Below, in pieces: positions 27,453 to 36,630 of a stretch of DNA of 60,462 nucleotides (position 1 is its first letter; each line of letters opens with the position of its first letter). Position numbers and translations under genes: made by a program. Under the pieces are notes generated by a model. That model did no database searches. It was not told where the DNA came from and saw nothing but the letters and a program-made list of their open reading frames with translations. Origin of the DNA: UBA6952 sp045562575 (GTDB taxonomy: Bacteria > Chloroflexota > Dehalococcoidia > Lucifugimonadales > UBA6952); NCBI GenBank assembly GCA_045562575.1, contig JBJKVQ010000032.1:1-60462 (forward strand), given 5' to 3'.

Positions 27453-27607
27453 AATATAGGTGCTGTTTCTACAGAGAATAGGGAACCTGGTGAAATTCCG
27501 GGACGGTAGCGCCGCTGTAAACTGAAAATTGATAATAAAAAGACATTGATTTTATATTGAGAAGTCTTTTTTGAAACCTTCAGTGAGTCAGAAGACCTGC
27601 CTATATT
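27453..27607 (+). ncRNA. Cobalamin riboswitch aptamer
   Basis: The sequence has the conserved cobalamin-riboswitch core in order: closing helix P1 (AATATAGG 27453-27460 with CCTATATT 27600-27607), GGUGC just after P1, GGGAA..GGUGAAAUUCC (27481-27499), ACGGUAGCGCCGCUGUAA (27503-27520), a variable arm, and the B12 box AGTCAGAAGACCTGCC (27586-27601). It is in the 338-bp gap before btuF and is followed by an intrinsic terminator, so bound adenosylcobalamin is expected to stop transcription of the importer. Confidence 0.97.
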
Positions 27608-27660
27608 AAAGCCTACGACTCTCTTCGCATAAAGGGACAGCTTACTTGATTAAAATCATA

Positions 27661-27694
27661 AAAGGTCTCACGTAGAAGTCGTGAGACCTTTTTT
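27661..27694 (+). terminator. Riboswitch-controlled intrinsic terminator
   Basis: Perfect 12-bp stem (27661-27672 with 27680-27691), 7-nt loop TAGAAGT, and a T-run to 27694. ACGACT at 27615-27620, just after the aptamer, is complementary to AGTCGT (27677-27682) in the loop and 3' arm, and CTACG (27613-27617) to CGTAG (27671-27675). The 27613-27620 segment can therefore act as an anti-terminator when the aptamer is empty. The switching model is inference from pairing. Confidence 0.9.
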
Positions 27695-27727
27695 ATTTGA
27701 TTAATTATTTAAGGAGAAATTCACGAA

Positions 27728-28600
27728 ATGACAAAGCAATTTATTTTTATGATAACTATGATGTTTTCGCTTTTATCATGCTCAATGATTGAAGACACAA
27801 ATGAACAACAAAATGTAAATTTCAATATCCAAGATAGTAATGGTCAGGCAGTTGTATTTGAAAACCATCCAGAAAAAATGGTGGTTTATGATGCAGCAGC
27901 TGTAGAAATATTGCTTGCAATGGGTGAAGAAAATAAAATTATTGGTACCCATGAATTTGTAGAATTACCTAAAAATACACCTTCAATAGAAAGAGTCGGT
28001 GATGCCTTTAACGTTAATTATGAAAAAGTTGTTGAATTAGATCCGGATTTATTTTTTGTATTTTATGATACTTTTACACCAGAATTAGAAAATTTAGGTA
28101 TAAAGGTACTATATTTAAATTCGTTAGATAGTGATTTAGAAGATGTTCGAGCTCACATAAAAATATGGGGACTCATAACTGGAAATAATGAATCTGCAGA
28201 TGAACTTTTACAAACCTTTGATACTAAACTAAATGCAGTTACTAATAATATTTCCATATCCTCAACAAGACCATCTGTTTATTATCATACTTTTGATTAT
28301 TGGACTCCTGGAGGAGATACTCTAATTGGAAATATATTTGAATTACTAAATACTGATATGGTTTCAAAAGAGCTATCCGGGTACAATCAAATAAGTCTTG
28401 AAGAATTAGTTGCCAAAAACCCAGAGTATATTATTACCGATGCTTGGGGTATAGACCAAATTAAATCTGAAAAAGCATTACAATCTGTATCTGCTATAAA
28501 AAACAACCAAGTGTATGTATTACAAAATGGCTCATTGAGTATAGCTAGTCATAATATAGTTCTCGCCATAGAGGAAATAAGTAGCATAATTTACGAATAG
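27728..28600 (+). CDS. btuF: Cobalamin ABC transporter substrate-binding lipoprotein, BtuF-like
   Basis: Periplasmic-binding (TroA/FecB fold) lipoprotein, 290 aa. The signal peptide ends in the lipobox LLSC (Cys18), then a short linker and the domain start 'GQAVVFENHPEKMVVYDAAAVEILLAMG' (pieces VVFENHPEKMVVYD and AVEILLAMG), typical of Fe-siderophore/B12 binders. 'NPEYIITDAWG' and 'IKNNQVYVLQNG' are late conserved segments. The cobalamin riboswitch upstream is the main ground for B12 rather than siderophore or haem. AAGGAG precedes the ATG. First gene of btuFCD. Confidence 0.9.
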   Translation: MTKQFIFMITMMFSLLSCSMIEDTNEQQNVNFNIQDSNGQAVVFENHPEKMVVYDAAAVEILLAMGEENKIIGTHEFVELPKNTPSIERVGDAFNVNYEKVVELDPDLFFVFYDTFTPELENLGIKVLYLNSLDSDLEDVRAHIKIWGLITGNNESADELLQTFDTKLNAVTNNISISSTRPSVYYHTFDYWTPGGDTLIGNIFELLNTDMVSKELSGYNQISLEELVAKNPEYIITDAWGIDQIKSEKALQSVSAIKNNQVYVLQNGSLSIASHNIVLAIEEISSIIYE

Positions 28601-28603
28601 TAC

Positions 28604-29638
28604 ATGAAAAATTTTAACTCATATAAAATTTATAGTTTATTAATAGTAATTCTATTAATAACTATAGTTTTATCTATTGGTATTGGATCAGTAGTAATTT
28701 ATCCACAAGATATTTTCTTATCTCTTATAACATTGATACCAATATTTGATTATCAAAGTGATATCTCAGAAAGCCTAATTGTTATAATTAATCAAATTAG
28801 ATTGCCTAGAATAATCCTAGCAGGTATTGTAGGTTTTTCTATAGCATTGTCAGGAGCCACATTTCAATCCATATTTAAGAATCCCCTAGCTGATCCATAT
28901 CTTATTGGAGCTGCTTCAGGCTCTGCCTTGGGCGCTACCATTGTTTTAATGATAATAGGGCCTGTTATTCTAATACAAATTTCAATCTTGCCTTTAGCTT
29001 CATTTTTAGGGGGTATAGTAGCTGTAGGTATCACAGTGATGATTTCTTTTTATTCTCGATCGATGAGTTCAAATACGTTAATTTTATCTGGTATTGCAGT
29101 AGGTGCTTTGGCAAATGCTTTAACAAGTTTAATTATAATAAGTTCTAATCCAGACGTTAGGCCTTTACTTAGCTGGCTTCTAGGAAGCTTCAATACTGCT
29201 AATTGGGATAAAGTTTTAATTATTATTCCTTATGTATTAATTTCAACAATTTTATTATTTAGGTACCGCAGAATTATGAATATTATTCAATCGAGCGATT
29301 CTGAAGCACAACTTGTTGGTGTTGAAGTAAACAAAACAAAATACATATTAATTGTTATTAGTACTTTGTTAACAGCTATCGCAGTATCTGTAAGTGGGAT
29401 AATAGGATTTGTGGGGCTAGTTGCTCCACACGCTGTACGCTTATTATGGGGTTATGATTATAAGTATTTGATTCCATGTAGTGCTTTATTAGGATCCATA
29501 ATACTTATTTTAGCTGATACGATTGGAAGAACAATTTTATACCCTCAGGAGTTACCAGTTGGAGTTATAACAGCATTTATTGGAGCTCCGTTTTTTATAT
29601 TTTTGATTATCAAAGGCCGAAGTTCATTTTATGGATGA
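28604..29638 (+). CDS. btuC: Cobalamin ABC transporter permease, BtuC-like (FecCD family)
   Basis: FecCD/BtuC permease, 344 aa, about ten membrane helices. Signatures: 'IRLPRIILAGIVGFSIALSG' after the first periplasmic loop, 'TFQSIFKNPLADPYLIGAAS' (the family's N-P-L-A-x-P-x-x-x-G region), and 'VGLVAPHAVRLLWGYDYKYL', the cytoplasmic L-loop contacting the ATPase. It begins 3 bp after btuF and overlaps btuD by 8 bp. It forms the membrane channel of the B12 importer. Confidence 0.93.
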   Translation: MKNFNSYKIYSLLIVILLITIVLSIGIGSVVIYPQDIFLSLITLIPIFDYQSDISESLIVIINQIRLPRIILAGIVGFSIALSGATFQSIFKNPLADPYLIGAASGSALGATIVLMIIGPVILIQISILPLASFLGGIVAVGITVMISFYSRSMSSNTLILSGIAVGALANALTSLIIISSNPDVRPLLSWLLGSFNTANWDKVLIIIPYVLISTILLFRYRRIMNIIQSSDSEAQLVGVEVNKTKYILIVISTLLTAIAVSVSGIIGFVGLVAPHAVRLLWGYDYKYLIPCSALLGSIILILADTIGRTILYPQELPVGVITAFIGAPFFIFLIIKGRSSFYG

Positions 29639-30422
29639 TAAATGTATATTAAAAATAAATAATGTCACATCATTTATGGGCAGTACTAAGGTTCTTGATA
29701 ACATTTCATTAGAAATTAAACCTGGTACTTTTAATGGTTTGATTGGTGTGAATGGGTCTGGTAAAACCAGTCTAATAAATACGATTAACGGACTAATTAA
29801 ACCGACACAAGGAAGTCTAAATATTGATGATCTTTCATTGGATTATATTTCTGATAAAGATATAGCAAAATTAATTGCTACAGTTCCTCAAAATCCTACA
29901 AATATGTTTGGATTTTCTTGTCTTGATGTTGTACTTATGGGGCGTAATCCTTATATTCCCACTGCTGGATGGCCAAATGGTTCTGATATAGATATTGCAT
30001 ATAAATCAATGAAATCTACAGGTGTTGATCAGTTTGCAAAACGAACTTTAGATACATTATCTGGAGGAGAAATGCAGCGTGTTTTTATTGCCAAAGGATT
30101 AGCTCAAGGAACTGGTATATTACTATTAGATGAGCCGATTGCAAATTTGGACATCTCTTATCAAATACAAATAATGGATATTTTACTATCTTTAGTAAAT
30201 GAACAAAATTTCACAATAATTACATCTCTACACGATTTAAATTTAGCTTCACTGTATTGTGATAATCTTATCGTTATTGATAAAGGCTCTATAGTAAAAA
30301 CAGGTCCTCCTATAGATATAATAGAGAAAGACTTTATACAGAGTATATTTGGGAACAGATTAAATGTAATACGAAATCCTGAAGATAATCGAAGTATTAT
30401 AATTCCTAAGTCTATAAACTAA
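29631..30422 (+). CDS. btuD: Cobalamin ABC transporter ATPase, BtuD-like
   Basis: ATPase of the FepC/BtuD type, 263 aa. Walker A GVNGSGKTS, Q-loop VPQNPTNMFGFS, 'VVLMGRNPYIP' (typical of siderophore/B12 ATPases), signature LSGGEMQRVFIAKGLAQ, Walker B LLLDEPIANLD and H-loop SLHDLN are intact. The ATG lies inside the end of btuC. Third gene of the riboswitch-controlled operon. The next gene starts 71 bp later with its own ribosome site (GGAG). Confidence 0.93.
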   Translation: MDDKCILKINNVTSFMGSTKVLDNISLEIKPGTFNGLIGVNGSGKTSLINTINGLIKPTQGSLNIDDLSLDYISDKDIAKLIATVPQNPTNMFGFSCLDVVLMGRNPYIPTAGWPNGSDIDIAYKSMKSTGVDQFAKRTLDTLSGGEMQRVFIAKGLAQGTGILLLDEPIANLDISYQIQIMDILLSLVNEQNFTIITSLHDLNLASLYCDNLIVIDKGSIVKTGPPIDIIEKDFIQSIFGNRLNVIRNPEDNRSIIIPKSIN

Positions 30423-30493
30423 CTATTCATAATCTATATATTAATTTATAGTATGTGTATTAATTAAATTCGAAATTTATTGGAGATAGTAAG

Positions 30494-32161
30494 ATGTCAA
30501 AAATGTCCGGTGGTGAAGCACTTGTAAATTCTTTAGTTCGAGAAGGGGTAGACGTTATTTTTGGTTTACCTGGTGTTCAAATGTATGGTGTAGTATCAGC
30601 TATAAAAGAAAATCCAGCTATAAAAATGATAGTTCCTCGACATGAACAGGCAACTACTTATATGGCAGATGGTTATGCTAGAGCAAGTAGAGGAATTGGA
30701 GTAGCAATGGTCGTTCCTGGCCCAGGTTTGTATAATGCTGCTGCTGGTTTATCGACTGCGTATTCAGTATCTTCGCAAGTTCTAATGATTGCTGGTCAAA
30801 TACCACGTGCGACTATAGGAAAAAACTTAGGTGGACTTCATGAAGTTAATGATCAATTAGAAACGATTAAACCTGTCACGAAATTTCAAAAAAGGGTATT
30901 GAATATTAAAGATATTCCAGATTCAATGGCTGAAGTCTTTTCAGAATTAAGAAATGGTCACCCTAGACCAGTTGAAGTTGAAATGCCACCAGAAACAATG
31001 GTTGAGAAAGACGAAGTCGAGTTATATGAACCTGCACCACAAATTCGTGTAGCAGCTTCAGATGAAGAAATTGAAACTGCTGCAAAATTAATTATTAATG
31101 CTAAAAATCCTATAATTTATGCAGGGACAGGAGTGGTGAGATCACAAGCAGAAGAAGAATTAATTCACCTTACTGAAACAACTAACATCCCAGTGATTAA
31201 TAGTGCTGGTTCTAAAGGAGTTATTTCAGATGAGCATAAACACAGTTTAGGTTCTTCATTGAGTGGTATTGGCCCCATTAAAGAATTAGTAGAAAATTCT
31301 GATTTGATAGTAGTTCTTGGATCAAGGTTTGCTCTAAGAAATCCAGCTGGAGATAATTGTAAAATAATACATCTCGATATAGACCCCAATGAAACAACAA
31401 TATTGGAGGGTCGAATACAAAAATCTGTTACCTCAGTTCATGGCGATGCAAAATTATCCATACAAAAATTGACTGATAAAATAAAAAGTCTGGGTGGTAC
31501 ATCTATAGATTCACCTAGTGAAATGGTTGCAAGAATACGACAACAAATAACATCAGGGGATCAGATTACAGAGCCTCAAAATACAATTTTGCAATCTTTG
31601 CGTGACGGAATGCCAAAAGAAACGATTACGGTTTGGGATATGACTCAAATGGGATATTATTCCAGAGCGTTTTGGAAAACTTACTATACCTCTACATATA
31701 TTGATTCAGGGTATTCTGGAAATTTGGGCTATGCTTATCCTACTGCATTGGGAGCAAAAGTCGCAAAGCCTGATGTTCCAGTGGTATCTATTTCTGGTGA
31801 CGGAGGTTTTATGTATAACGTCCAAGAATTATCAACAGCTGTAAAGTATGGAATAAATACAGTTGCCGTGGTGTTTAATGATAATCATTATGGAAATGTA
31901 AGAAGAGACTTAGAAGAAGATTGGACCGGAGATTATGGGACTGAATTTGTTAATCCCAATTTTGTTAAGATGGCTGAATCATTTGGAGCTCTAGGTATTA
32001 AAGTTACTGATCCAAATAAAGTTGGTGATGCTATCTCGGAAGCAATAGCAGCAGAACGACCTGCACTTATAGATGTAGATATGATTGATACAGCTAAGCT
32101 CCCAAGACCATTTGTTGGCAAAGCTCCATGGGCAATCCCGCATGAAGATCTTTTGCCATAA
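30494..32161 (+). CDS. TPP-dependent enzyme, acetolactate synthase/oxalyl-CoA decarboxylase-like (paralog 2)
   Basis: 555-aa member of the AHAS-like TPP family. 'GLPGVQMYGVVSAI' and the catalytic Glu in 'IVPRHEQATTYMADGYARA' (about 50-68) are in the PYR domain; 'NPIIYAGTGVVRS' in the middle domain; TPP/Mg motif 'SGDGGFMYNVQELSTAV' ending FNDN in the PP domain. 'RPVEVEMPPE' is also family-typical. It has no regulatory-subunit (ilvN) neighbour and no ilvC, so biosynthetic AHAS is unlikely. The gene stands between btuD and a small secreted protein; the reaction is unknown. Confidence 0.87.
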   Translation: MSKMSGGEALVNSLVREGVDVIFGLPGVQMYGVVSAIKENPAIKMIVPRHEQATTYMADGYARASRGIGVAMVVPGPGLYNAAAGLSTAYSVSSQVLMIAGQIPRATIGKNLGGLHEVNDQLETIKPVTKFQKRVLNIKDIPDSMAEVFSELRNGHPRPVEVEMPPETMVEKDEVELYEPAPQIRVAASDEEIETAAKLIINAKNPIIYAGTGVVRSQAEEELIHLTETTNIPVINSAGSKGVISDEHKHSLGSSLSGIGPIKELVENSDLIVVLGSRFALRNPAGDNCKIIHLDIDPNETTILEGRIQKSVTSVHGDAKLSIQKLTDKIKSLGGTSIDSPSEMVARIRQQITSGDQITEPQNTILQSLRDGMPKETITVWDMTQMGYYSRAFWKTYYTSTYIDSGYSGNLGYAYPTALGAKVAKPDVPVVSISGDGGFMYNVQELSTAVKYGINTVAVVFNDNHYGNVRRDLEEDWTGDYGTEFVNPNFVKMAESFGALGIKVTDPNKVGDAISEAIAAERPALIDVDMIDTAKLPRPFVGKAPWAIPHEDLLP

Positions 32162-32248
32162 CCTGACATTTTAGTAGATCACTCGTTTATACCTATACAA
32201 ACAGTTTGTAAATAAGAATGTTATAAATAAATTCTAGTGAGGTATAAA

Positions 32249-32767
32249 ATGAGAAAAATGAAAAAATGGATTACAGGTTCTATAGTTCTTGGCGTTTTAG
32301 TTATAGGTATGACATCCACGGCCGTATTAGCTGATAATACTTCTGAAAGAATTGCAAATAATCCATTAATAGCTAGGGTAGCTTCTATATTAGGAATAAG
32401 TGAAACAGAATTAGTTGGAGCATTTACTACAGCAATTAGTGAAATGAAAAGTGAAAAATTAGAAGAAAAATTAACTGAGAATATTGCTAATGGTAATATA
32501 ACTGAGGAAGAAGCACAGGCTAAGCGTGAAAGATTTGATCAGAAGTTAGACCGTAAAGGTGACCGTTTAGGTTTAGAACATTTTAAGTCAAGACATCATG
32601 TACATCACTTCAAATCATTTACTATTCCTGGCAAACCACGTTTAATGACACCCGATGAGTTAGAATCAAAAATGGCATCTGCTATAGAATCAGGAGTTAT
32701 TAGTGAGGAACAAGCTCAATCTAGGAGAGATAGATTGCAAGAAAAGATTAATGCTTCTATAGCTTAA
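32249..32767 (+). CDS. Small secreted protein with duplicated helical module and His-rich linker
   Basis: 172 aa from ATG 32249 (GAGG 6 nt upstream; the GTG at 32237 overlaps that site). Residues about 1-28 form a signal peptide (KKWITGSIVLGVLVIGM, cleavage near VLA/DN). Two copies of a 29-residue charged helical module follow, with pattern ExK(L/M)xxxIxxGxI(T/S)EExAQ(A/S)(K/R)R(E/D)R. The first is at about residues 72-100, the second at about 139-167. Between them lies HFKSRHHVHHFK, rich in His. Not recognised as a named family; it looks like periplasmic helical-hairpin proteins such as CpxP/Spy in style only. A strong terminator follows, so it is probably a single-gene unit with high expression. 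Confidence 0.75.
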   Translation: MRKMKKWITGSIVLGVLVIGMTSTAVLADNTSERIANNPLIARVASILGISETELVGAFTTAISEMKSEKLEEKLTENIANGNITEEEAQAKRERFDQKLDRKGDRLGLEHFKSRHHVHHFKSFTIPGKPRLMTPDELESKMASAIESGVISEEQAQSRRDRLQEKINASIA

Positions 32768-32787
32768 TTAATAAGAAAAAAGTATTT

Positions 32788-32826
32788 TGAAAGAGCCCAA
32801 ATTTTGGGCTCTTTCTTTTTTTTATT
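32788..32826 (+). terminator. Intrinsic terminator after the small secreted protein gene
   Basis: Long stem GAAAGAGCCCAAA / TTTTGGGCTCTTTC (about 13 bp, 32789-32815) with almost no loop, followed by a run of nine or more T (32816-32823). It separates the secreted-protein gene from the YceI lipoprotein gene on the same strand. Confidence 0.92.
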
Positions 32827-32877
32827 AAGAAGTATGGTATATAATTATATTAGATCAAATAAACTAAGAGAAAACAT

Positions 32878-33675
32878 ATGAAAATAAAATTTACCCCTCT
32901 TCTTCTGTTATTTCTAATACTTCTTTCATGTTCCAATAGTGAAAGTACACCAATAGATAATACTGACAAAGGAATAACTAAAATAGAGATTCCTACACCC
33001 ACTGCTACTTTGATACCTGTCGAAGCAAAGGAAATTGAAAATTCAACACAAGATGTAGCTACACCAACCCCAACACCAAAAGTTTCTACAGAAGAATCTC
33101 AAATCAAAGAAGAACCTATCAAAGCGAATGTTAATGGCAAATTGTCAGTCGATATAGATCCTAACTCTATAGCTCGTTATATTGTTTATGAGCAATTGGT
33201 TCGGTGGGCTTCTCCGAAAGATGTTGTTGGTGAAACAAAAGTTACAGAAGGTAAATTAGTTTTTGATAAGGATGGGGATGTTATACCTGAAGAATCTATA
33301 ATTATAGTTGATCTCAAAAACTTAAAAAGTGATTCAAATAAAAGGGATGATTATATTAAGAGAAGTGCTCTTGAATCAAATAAATACCCTGAAGGAATTT
33401 TTATCCCTGAAACTATACAAGGGTTAGAATGGCCTTTCCCTACTGAGGGAGACCATACTTTTACAATGTTAGGTGATATGACAGTTCATGGAATAACAAA
33501 ACCTGTTGAATGGACAGTGGAGGCCAATGTTGTTAATCAAGAGGTTAAAGGTAAAGCAAGTACAAAATTTGATTTTTCATATTTTGATATAAATAAACCA
33601 GACCTAAAATTCATTTTAATATTAGATGATGAATTAAGGATTGAACTTGATTTCACAGCAAAAGTTAATTCTTAA
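32878..33675 (+). CDS. YceI-family lipoprotein
   Basis: 265-aa secreted lipoprotein. Signal peptide with lipobox LLSC (Cys18), a Thr/Pro-rich linker (about 20-80, repeated TPTPT-like stretches), then the YceI lipocalin-like domain from about residue 90: 'IARYIVYEQLVRWASPKDVVG', 'VDLKNLKSDSNKRDDYIKR', 'MLGDMTVHGITKPVEWTVEA' and 'KFDFSYFDINKPDL'. YceI proteins bind long isoprenoids (polyprenyl quinone-like ligands) in the periplasm. Its TAA overlaps the stop of the convergent aminotransferase (TTAA 33672-33675). Confidence 0.93.
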   Translation: MKIKFTPLLLLFLILLSCSNSESTPIDNTDKGITKIEIPTPTATLIPVEAKEIENSTQDVATPTPTPKVSTEESQIKEEPIKANVNGKLSVDIDPNSIARYIVYEQLVRWASPKDVVGETKVTEGKLVFDKDGDVIPEESIIIVDLKNLKSDSNKRDDYIKRSALESNKYPEGIFIPETIQGLEWPFPTEGDHTFTMLGDMTVHGITKPVEWTVEANVVNQEVKGKASTKFDFSYFDINKPDLKFILILDDELRIELDFTAKVNS

Positions 33676-34838
33676 AGAGAACTTACCATGTTGTTCAATC
33701 GATCAATAGCAATATTTATATTCTCTATAGAGTTTGCGTATGAAAGTCGTATAAATCCTTCCCCATAACTGCCAAATGCTGTGCCTGAGAGAACAGCAAC
33801 TCCAGCTTCTTGTAAAGATTTGGTTTCAAATTCGCTGCTTGAAATTCCAGTATTGGTTATATCTGCGAAAACATAAAAGGCACCCTCGGGATTTGGACAT
33901 TTAATACCATTGATATTCTGAAGGCCCGATACTATAACTTCACGTCTGCGAGAAAATTCTTCAACCATACTTACTACTCCTGATTGATCTCCTTCTAATG
34001 CTGCAATAAGAGCCATTTGAGAAAAAGCACTTGTACAAGAAACACTATTTACCGCTAATTTAGTAATATGAGGTACTAGTTCTTCAGGGAATGCTCCATA
34101 ACCTAATCTCCAACCTGTCATCGCATAGCTTTTTGAAAGACCATCAAGAATAATTACTCTATCTTTAATACTTTCATACTGTGAAACACTTAAATGTTGC
34201 CCTGTATAAATAATATCTTTATAAACTTCGTCTGATAGTACATATAGATTTGGAAATTTTTCTACTAAAGCCACTATAGCTTCTGTTTCTTCCTTATTTA
34301 AGACGGAACCACATGGGTTATTAGGAGAGTTCAGAATGAGTAATCTTGTTTTGTCATTAATCAAAGTCCGAAGTTCTTCTATATCAGGATGATAGTTGAG
34401 ACTTCCACGTAAAGGCATAGGTACAGCCTTACCACCACAAAAATTTATCATTGATTCATAAATAGGGAATCCAGGATCTGGAAATACAACTTCAAAATTA
34501 GATTCTGCTAATGCAAGAATTGTAAAAAACATTATGGGCTTTGCACCAGGTGTAATTATAATTTGCTCTGGGTTAAAATCAACCTGCCTTGTATTATAAA
34601 TATTTTTTGAAATACTTTCACGAACTTCTAATATCCCTGCAGATGGAACATAATGAGTAAACCCCCCATTCAAAGCTTCAATAGCTGCATTTTTTATATG
34701 GTCAGCAGTTTCAAAATCAGGCTCACCTATTTCCAAATGAACTATATGCTTACCTTCTTGTTCTAATTTTCTAGCTTTTGCCAAAACTTCAAAAGCAGTT
34801 TCAGTACCTAGTCGTTCCATTCTTTTAGCAAGGTTCAT
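33672..34838 (-). CDS. Class I/II pyridoxal-phosphate aminotransferase (aspartate aminotransferase-like)
   Basis: 388-aa fold-type I aminotransferase, Igamma/AspC-like. 'LEIGEPDFETADHIKNAA', 'LNSPNNPCGSVL', 'VLSDEVYKDIIY', the PLP-Lys motif 'LSKSYAMTGWRLGY' (Schiff-base Lys in SKS) and 'GEGFIRLSYA' (carboxylate-binding Arg) are in place. It transfers an amino group between a 2-oxo acid and an amino acid; exact substrates cannot be fixed. It is divergent from the LLM monooxygenase, across a gap of about 150 bp. Confidence 0.93.
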   Translation of the reverse strand: MNLAKRMERLGTETAFEVLAKARKLEQEGKHIVHLEIGEPDFETADHIKNAAIEALNGGFTHYVPSAGILEVRESISKNIYNTRQVDFNPEQIIITPGAKPIMFFTILALAESNFEVVFPDPGFPIYESMINFCGGKAVPMPLRGSLNYHPDIEELRTLINDKTRLLILNSPNNPCGSVLNKEETEAIVALVEKFPNLYVLSDEVYKDIIYTGQHLSVSQYESIKDRVIILDGLSKSYAMTGWRLGYGAFPEELVPHITKLAVNSVSCTSAFSQMALIAALEGDQSGVVSMVEEFSRRREVIVSGLQNINGIKCPNPEGAFYVFADITNTGISSSEFETKSLQEAGVAVLSGTAFGSYGEGFIRLSYANSIENINIAIDRLNNMVSSL

Positions 34839-34985
34839 TTAGTCCTCCAGTTAGTTTAATCGTATTAAACTTTTGTTTCGTCAAATTAGTACATTATAAC
34901 TAATATAGGAAGATAATGTGTATTAGCATTTCTTACATTAATTACTATAATACGTACAATATTCAATAAAGACTAAGAGGAAAAT

Positions 34986-35990
34986 ATGAAATTAGGAGTT
35001 TCTTTAAGTGGTATGTGCCAACAACCTGTAGGTACAGATATGATTCAAAATTTTAAGAATATTGTTACTTATGCTAAAAAAGCGCAAGAGCTAGGGTTTG
35101 ATTTAGTGTATCAAGGGCAACATTATTTAACCCACCCATATCAACAATTACAAACTATACCCTTACTTTCAAGATTATCGGCAGAAATTGAAGGTATGGG
35201 TATAATTGGCACGCTTGTTATTCCATTACATCAACCTGTAGATTTAGCAGAAAGAGTAGCAACTATTGATGTATTAACTGGTGGCAAGTTTCATTTAGGA
35301 TGTGCGTTAGGGTATCGTGACCAAGAATATGATTCATTTGGAATAGACCCTAAAAAGCGAGTTGCAAGATTTTTAGAATGTTTAGATATAGCACAAAAAT
35401 TGTGGACTCAGGGCAAAGTTACTTACGATGGTAATTTTTTTCAACTTAATGATGTAGAAGCTATGTTAAAACCGATTCAAAAACCACATCCACCTATTTG
35501 GATTGCGGCCAATCATGATAATGCTATAAAGAGAGCTGCACGAAGAGGTTATTCTTGGTATGTAAATCCTCATGCTGGATATGGAACAATCAAGAGGCAA
35601 ATAGAACTTTATCATGAGACTGCTGAAAATGCAGATTCTGGTGCTCCTAAAAAACTACCTATAATGAGAGAAGTATTTGTTCATGACGATCGACAAACTG
35701 CCTTTTCAGAAGCAAACAAATATTTAGGTGGAAAATATGAAGCTTATTCCCAATGGGGTCAAGATAAAGCATTACCTGAGGACGATGAATTTAGTGATGA
35801 ATTTGTAGAACTTGCCAAAGATAGATTTGTTATTGGAAACCCAGAAGATTGTGTTCAAGACTTACTAAAATATAAAGAACTTGGCATGGAATATGGTATT
35901 TTTCGTATGATGTATCCTGGTATGAGCCTAAATTCAGGTTTGCAACTTTTGGAAACATTTGCTTCGAAAGTTATGCCTCATATTAAATAA
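34986..35990 (+). CDS. LLM-class flavin-dependent monooxygenase
   Basis: Luciferase-like TIM-barrel oxidoreductase, 334 aa (F420 or FMNH2 dependent). 'ELGFDLVYQGQHYL' opens the barrel; 'LAERVATIDVLTGGKFHLGC' with GYRDQEYDSFG is the classic LLM signature; 'PIQKPHPPIWIAANHDNAIK' and 'VIGNPEDCVQDLLKYKELG' are late motifs. The flavin reductase that follows after 21 bp suggests a two-component FMNH2 system. SAR202 genomes are known for expanded families of such monooxygenases, proposed to attack recalcitrant organic matter. Own ribosome site AGAGGAAA before ATG. Confidence 0.93.
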   Translation: MKLGVSLSGMCQQPVGTDMIQNFKNIVTYAKKAQELGFDLVYQGQHYLTHPYQQLQTIPLLSRLSAEIEGMGIIGTLVIPLHQPVDLAERVATIDVLTGGKFHLGCALGYRDQEYDSFGIDPKKRVARFLECLDIAQKLWTQGKVTYDGNFFQLNDVEAMLKPIQKPHPPIWIAANHDNAIKRAARRGYSWYVNPHAGYGTIKRQIELYHETAENADSGAPKKLPIMREVFVHDDRQTAFSEANKYLGGKYEAYSQWGQDKALPEDDEFSDEFVELAKDRFVIGNPEDCVQDLLKYKELGMEYGIFRMMYPGMSLNSGLQLLETFASKVMPHIK

Positions 35991-36011
35991 TTTTGACAGG
36001 AGAGTAGAAAA

Positions 36012-36623
36012 TTGAAAATAAATCCAAAAACGTTTGAAGGCTTTAATCGAGTATTAACTGGAGTTGTTGTACCTCGTCCGATTGCCTTTGTTTCAACTAT
36101 TTCAAATTCAGGAAATGTAAATCTCTCCCCGTATTCTTTTTTTAATGCAGTATCTTATGATCCACCGTTAATTATTTTCTCTTCCTCGAAATTTACTTCA
36201 GACGGAAAATTGAAAGATAGTTTATCTAATATTGAGCAAAATGGTGAATTTGTCGTGAATATAGTCAATGAAAATATTGTAGAAGCAATGAATACAACTG
36301 CTGCAGAATATCCTGAAGATGTTAATGAATTTGATATTGCTAATCTTACACAAATTGATTCTGATTTAGTTAAACCACCTAGATTAAGTGAGAGTCCTGT
36401 GAATATGGAATGTAAACTAGAGAGAATTATAACTCTTGGAACTGAGGCTCATCCACAAGGATTGGTTATAGGAGAAATTATTCAATTGCATATTGATGAT
36501 GAAATTATTTCTGGTCATAGAATAAATCATGAGAAACTAAAACCAGTTGGTAGATTGGCAGGAAATATGTATACCCATACATATGATGTTTTCGAATTAA
36601 TGAGACCAAGTTATGAAGGGTAG
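36012..36623 (+). CDS. Flavin reductase family protein (FMN-binding split barrel)
   Basis: 203-aa flavin reductase-like domain protein. 'RPIAFVSTISNSGNVNLSPYSFFNAVS' (seen as RPIAFVSTIS and NLSPYSFFNAVSYDPP) is the flavin-binding signature. 'FVVNIVNENIVEAMN' and 'ECKLERIITLGTEA' are the following strands. Start TTG 36012, with GGAGAG just upstream. It likely supplies FMNH2 to the LLM monooxygenase upstream, or itself acts on a flavin-bound substrate. Its last codons overlap the next gene's upstream start region (36613-36623). Confidence 0.88.
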   Translation: MKINPKTFEGFNRVLTGVVVPRPIAFVSTISNSGNVNLSPYSFFNAVSYDPPLIIFSSSKFTSDGKLKDSLSNIEQNGEFVVNIVNENIVEAMNTTAAEYPEDVNEFDIANLTQIDSDLVKPPRLSESPVNMECKLERIITLGTEAHPQGLVIGEIIQLHIDDEIISGHRINHEKLKPVGRLAGNMYTHTYDVFELMRPSYEG

Positions 36624-36630
36624 TTTAAGT

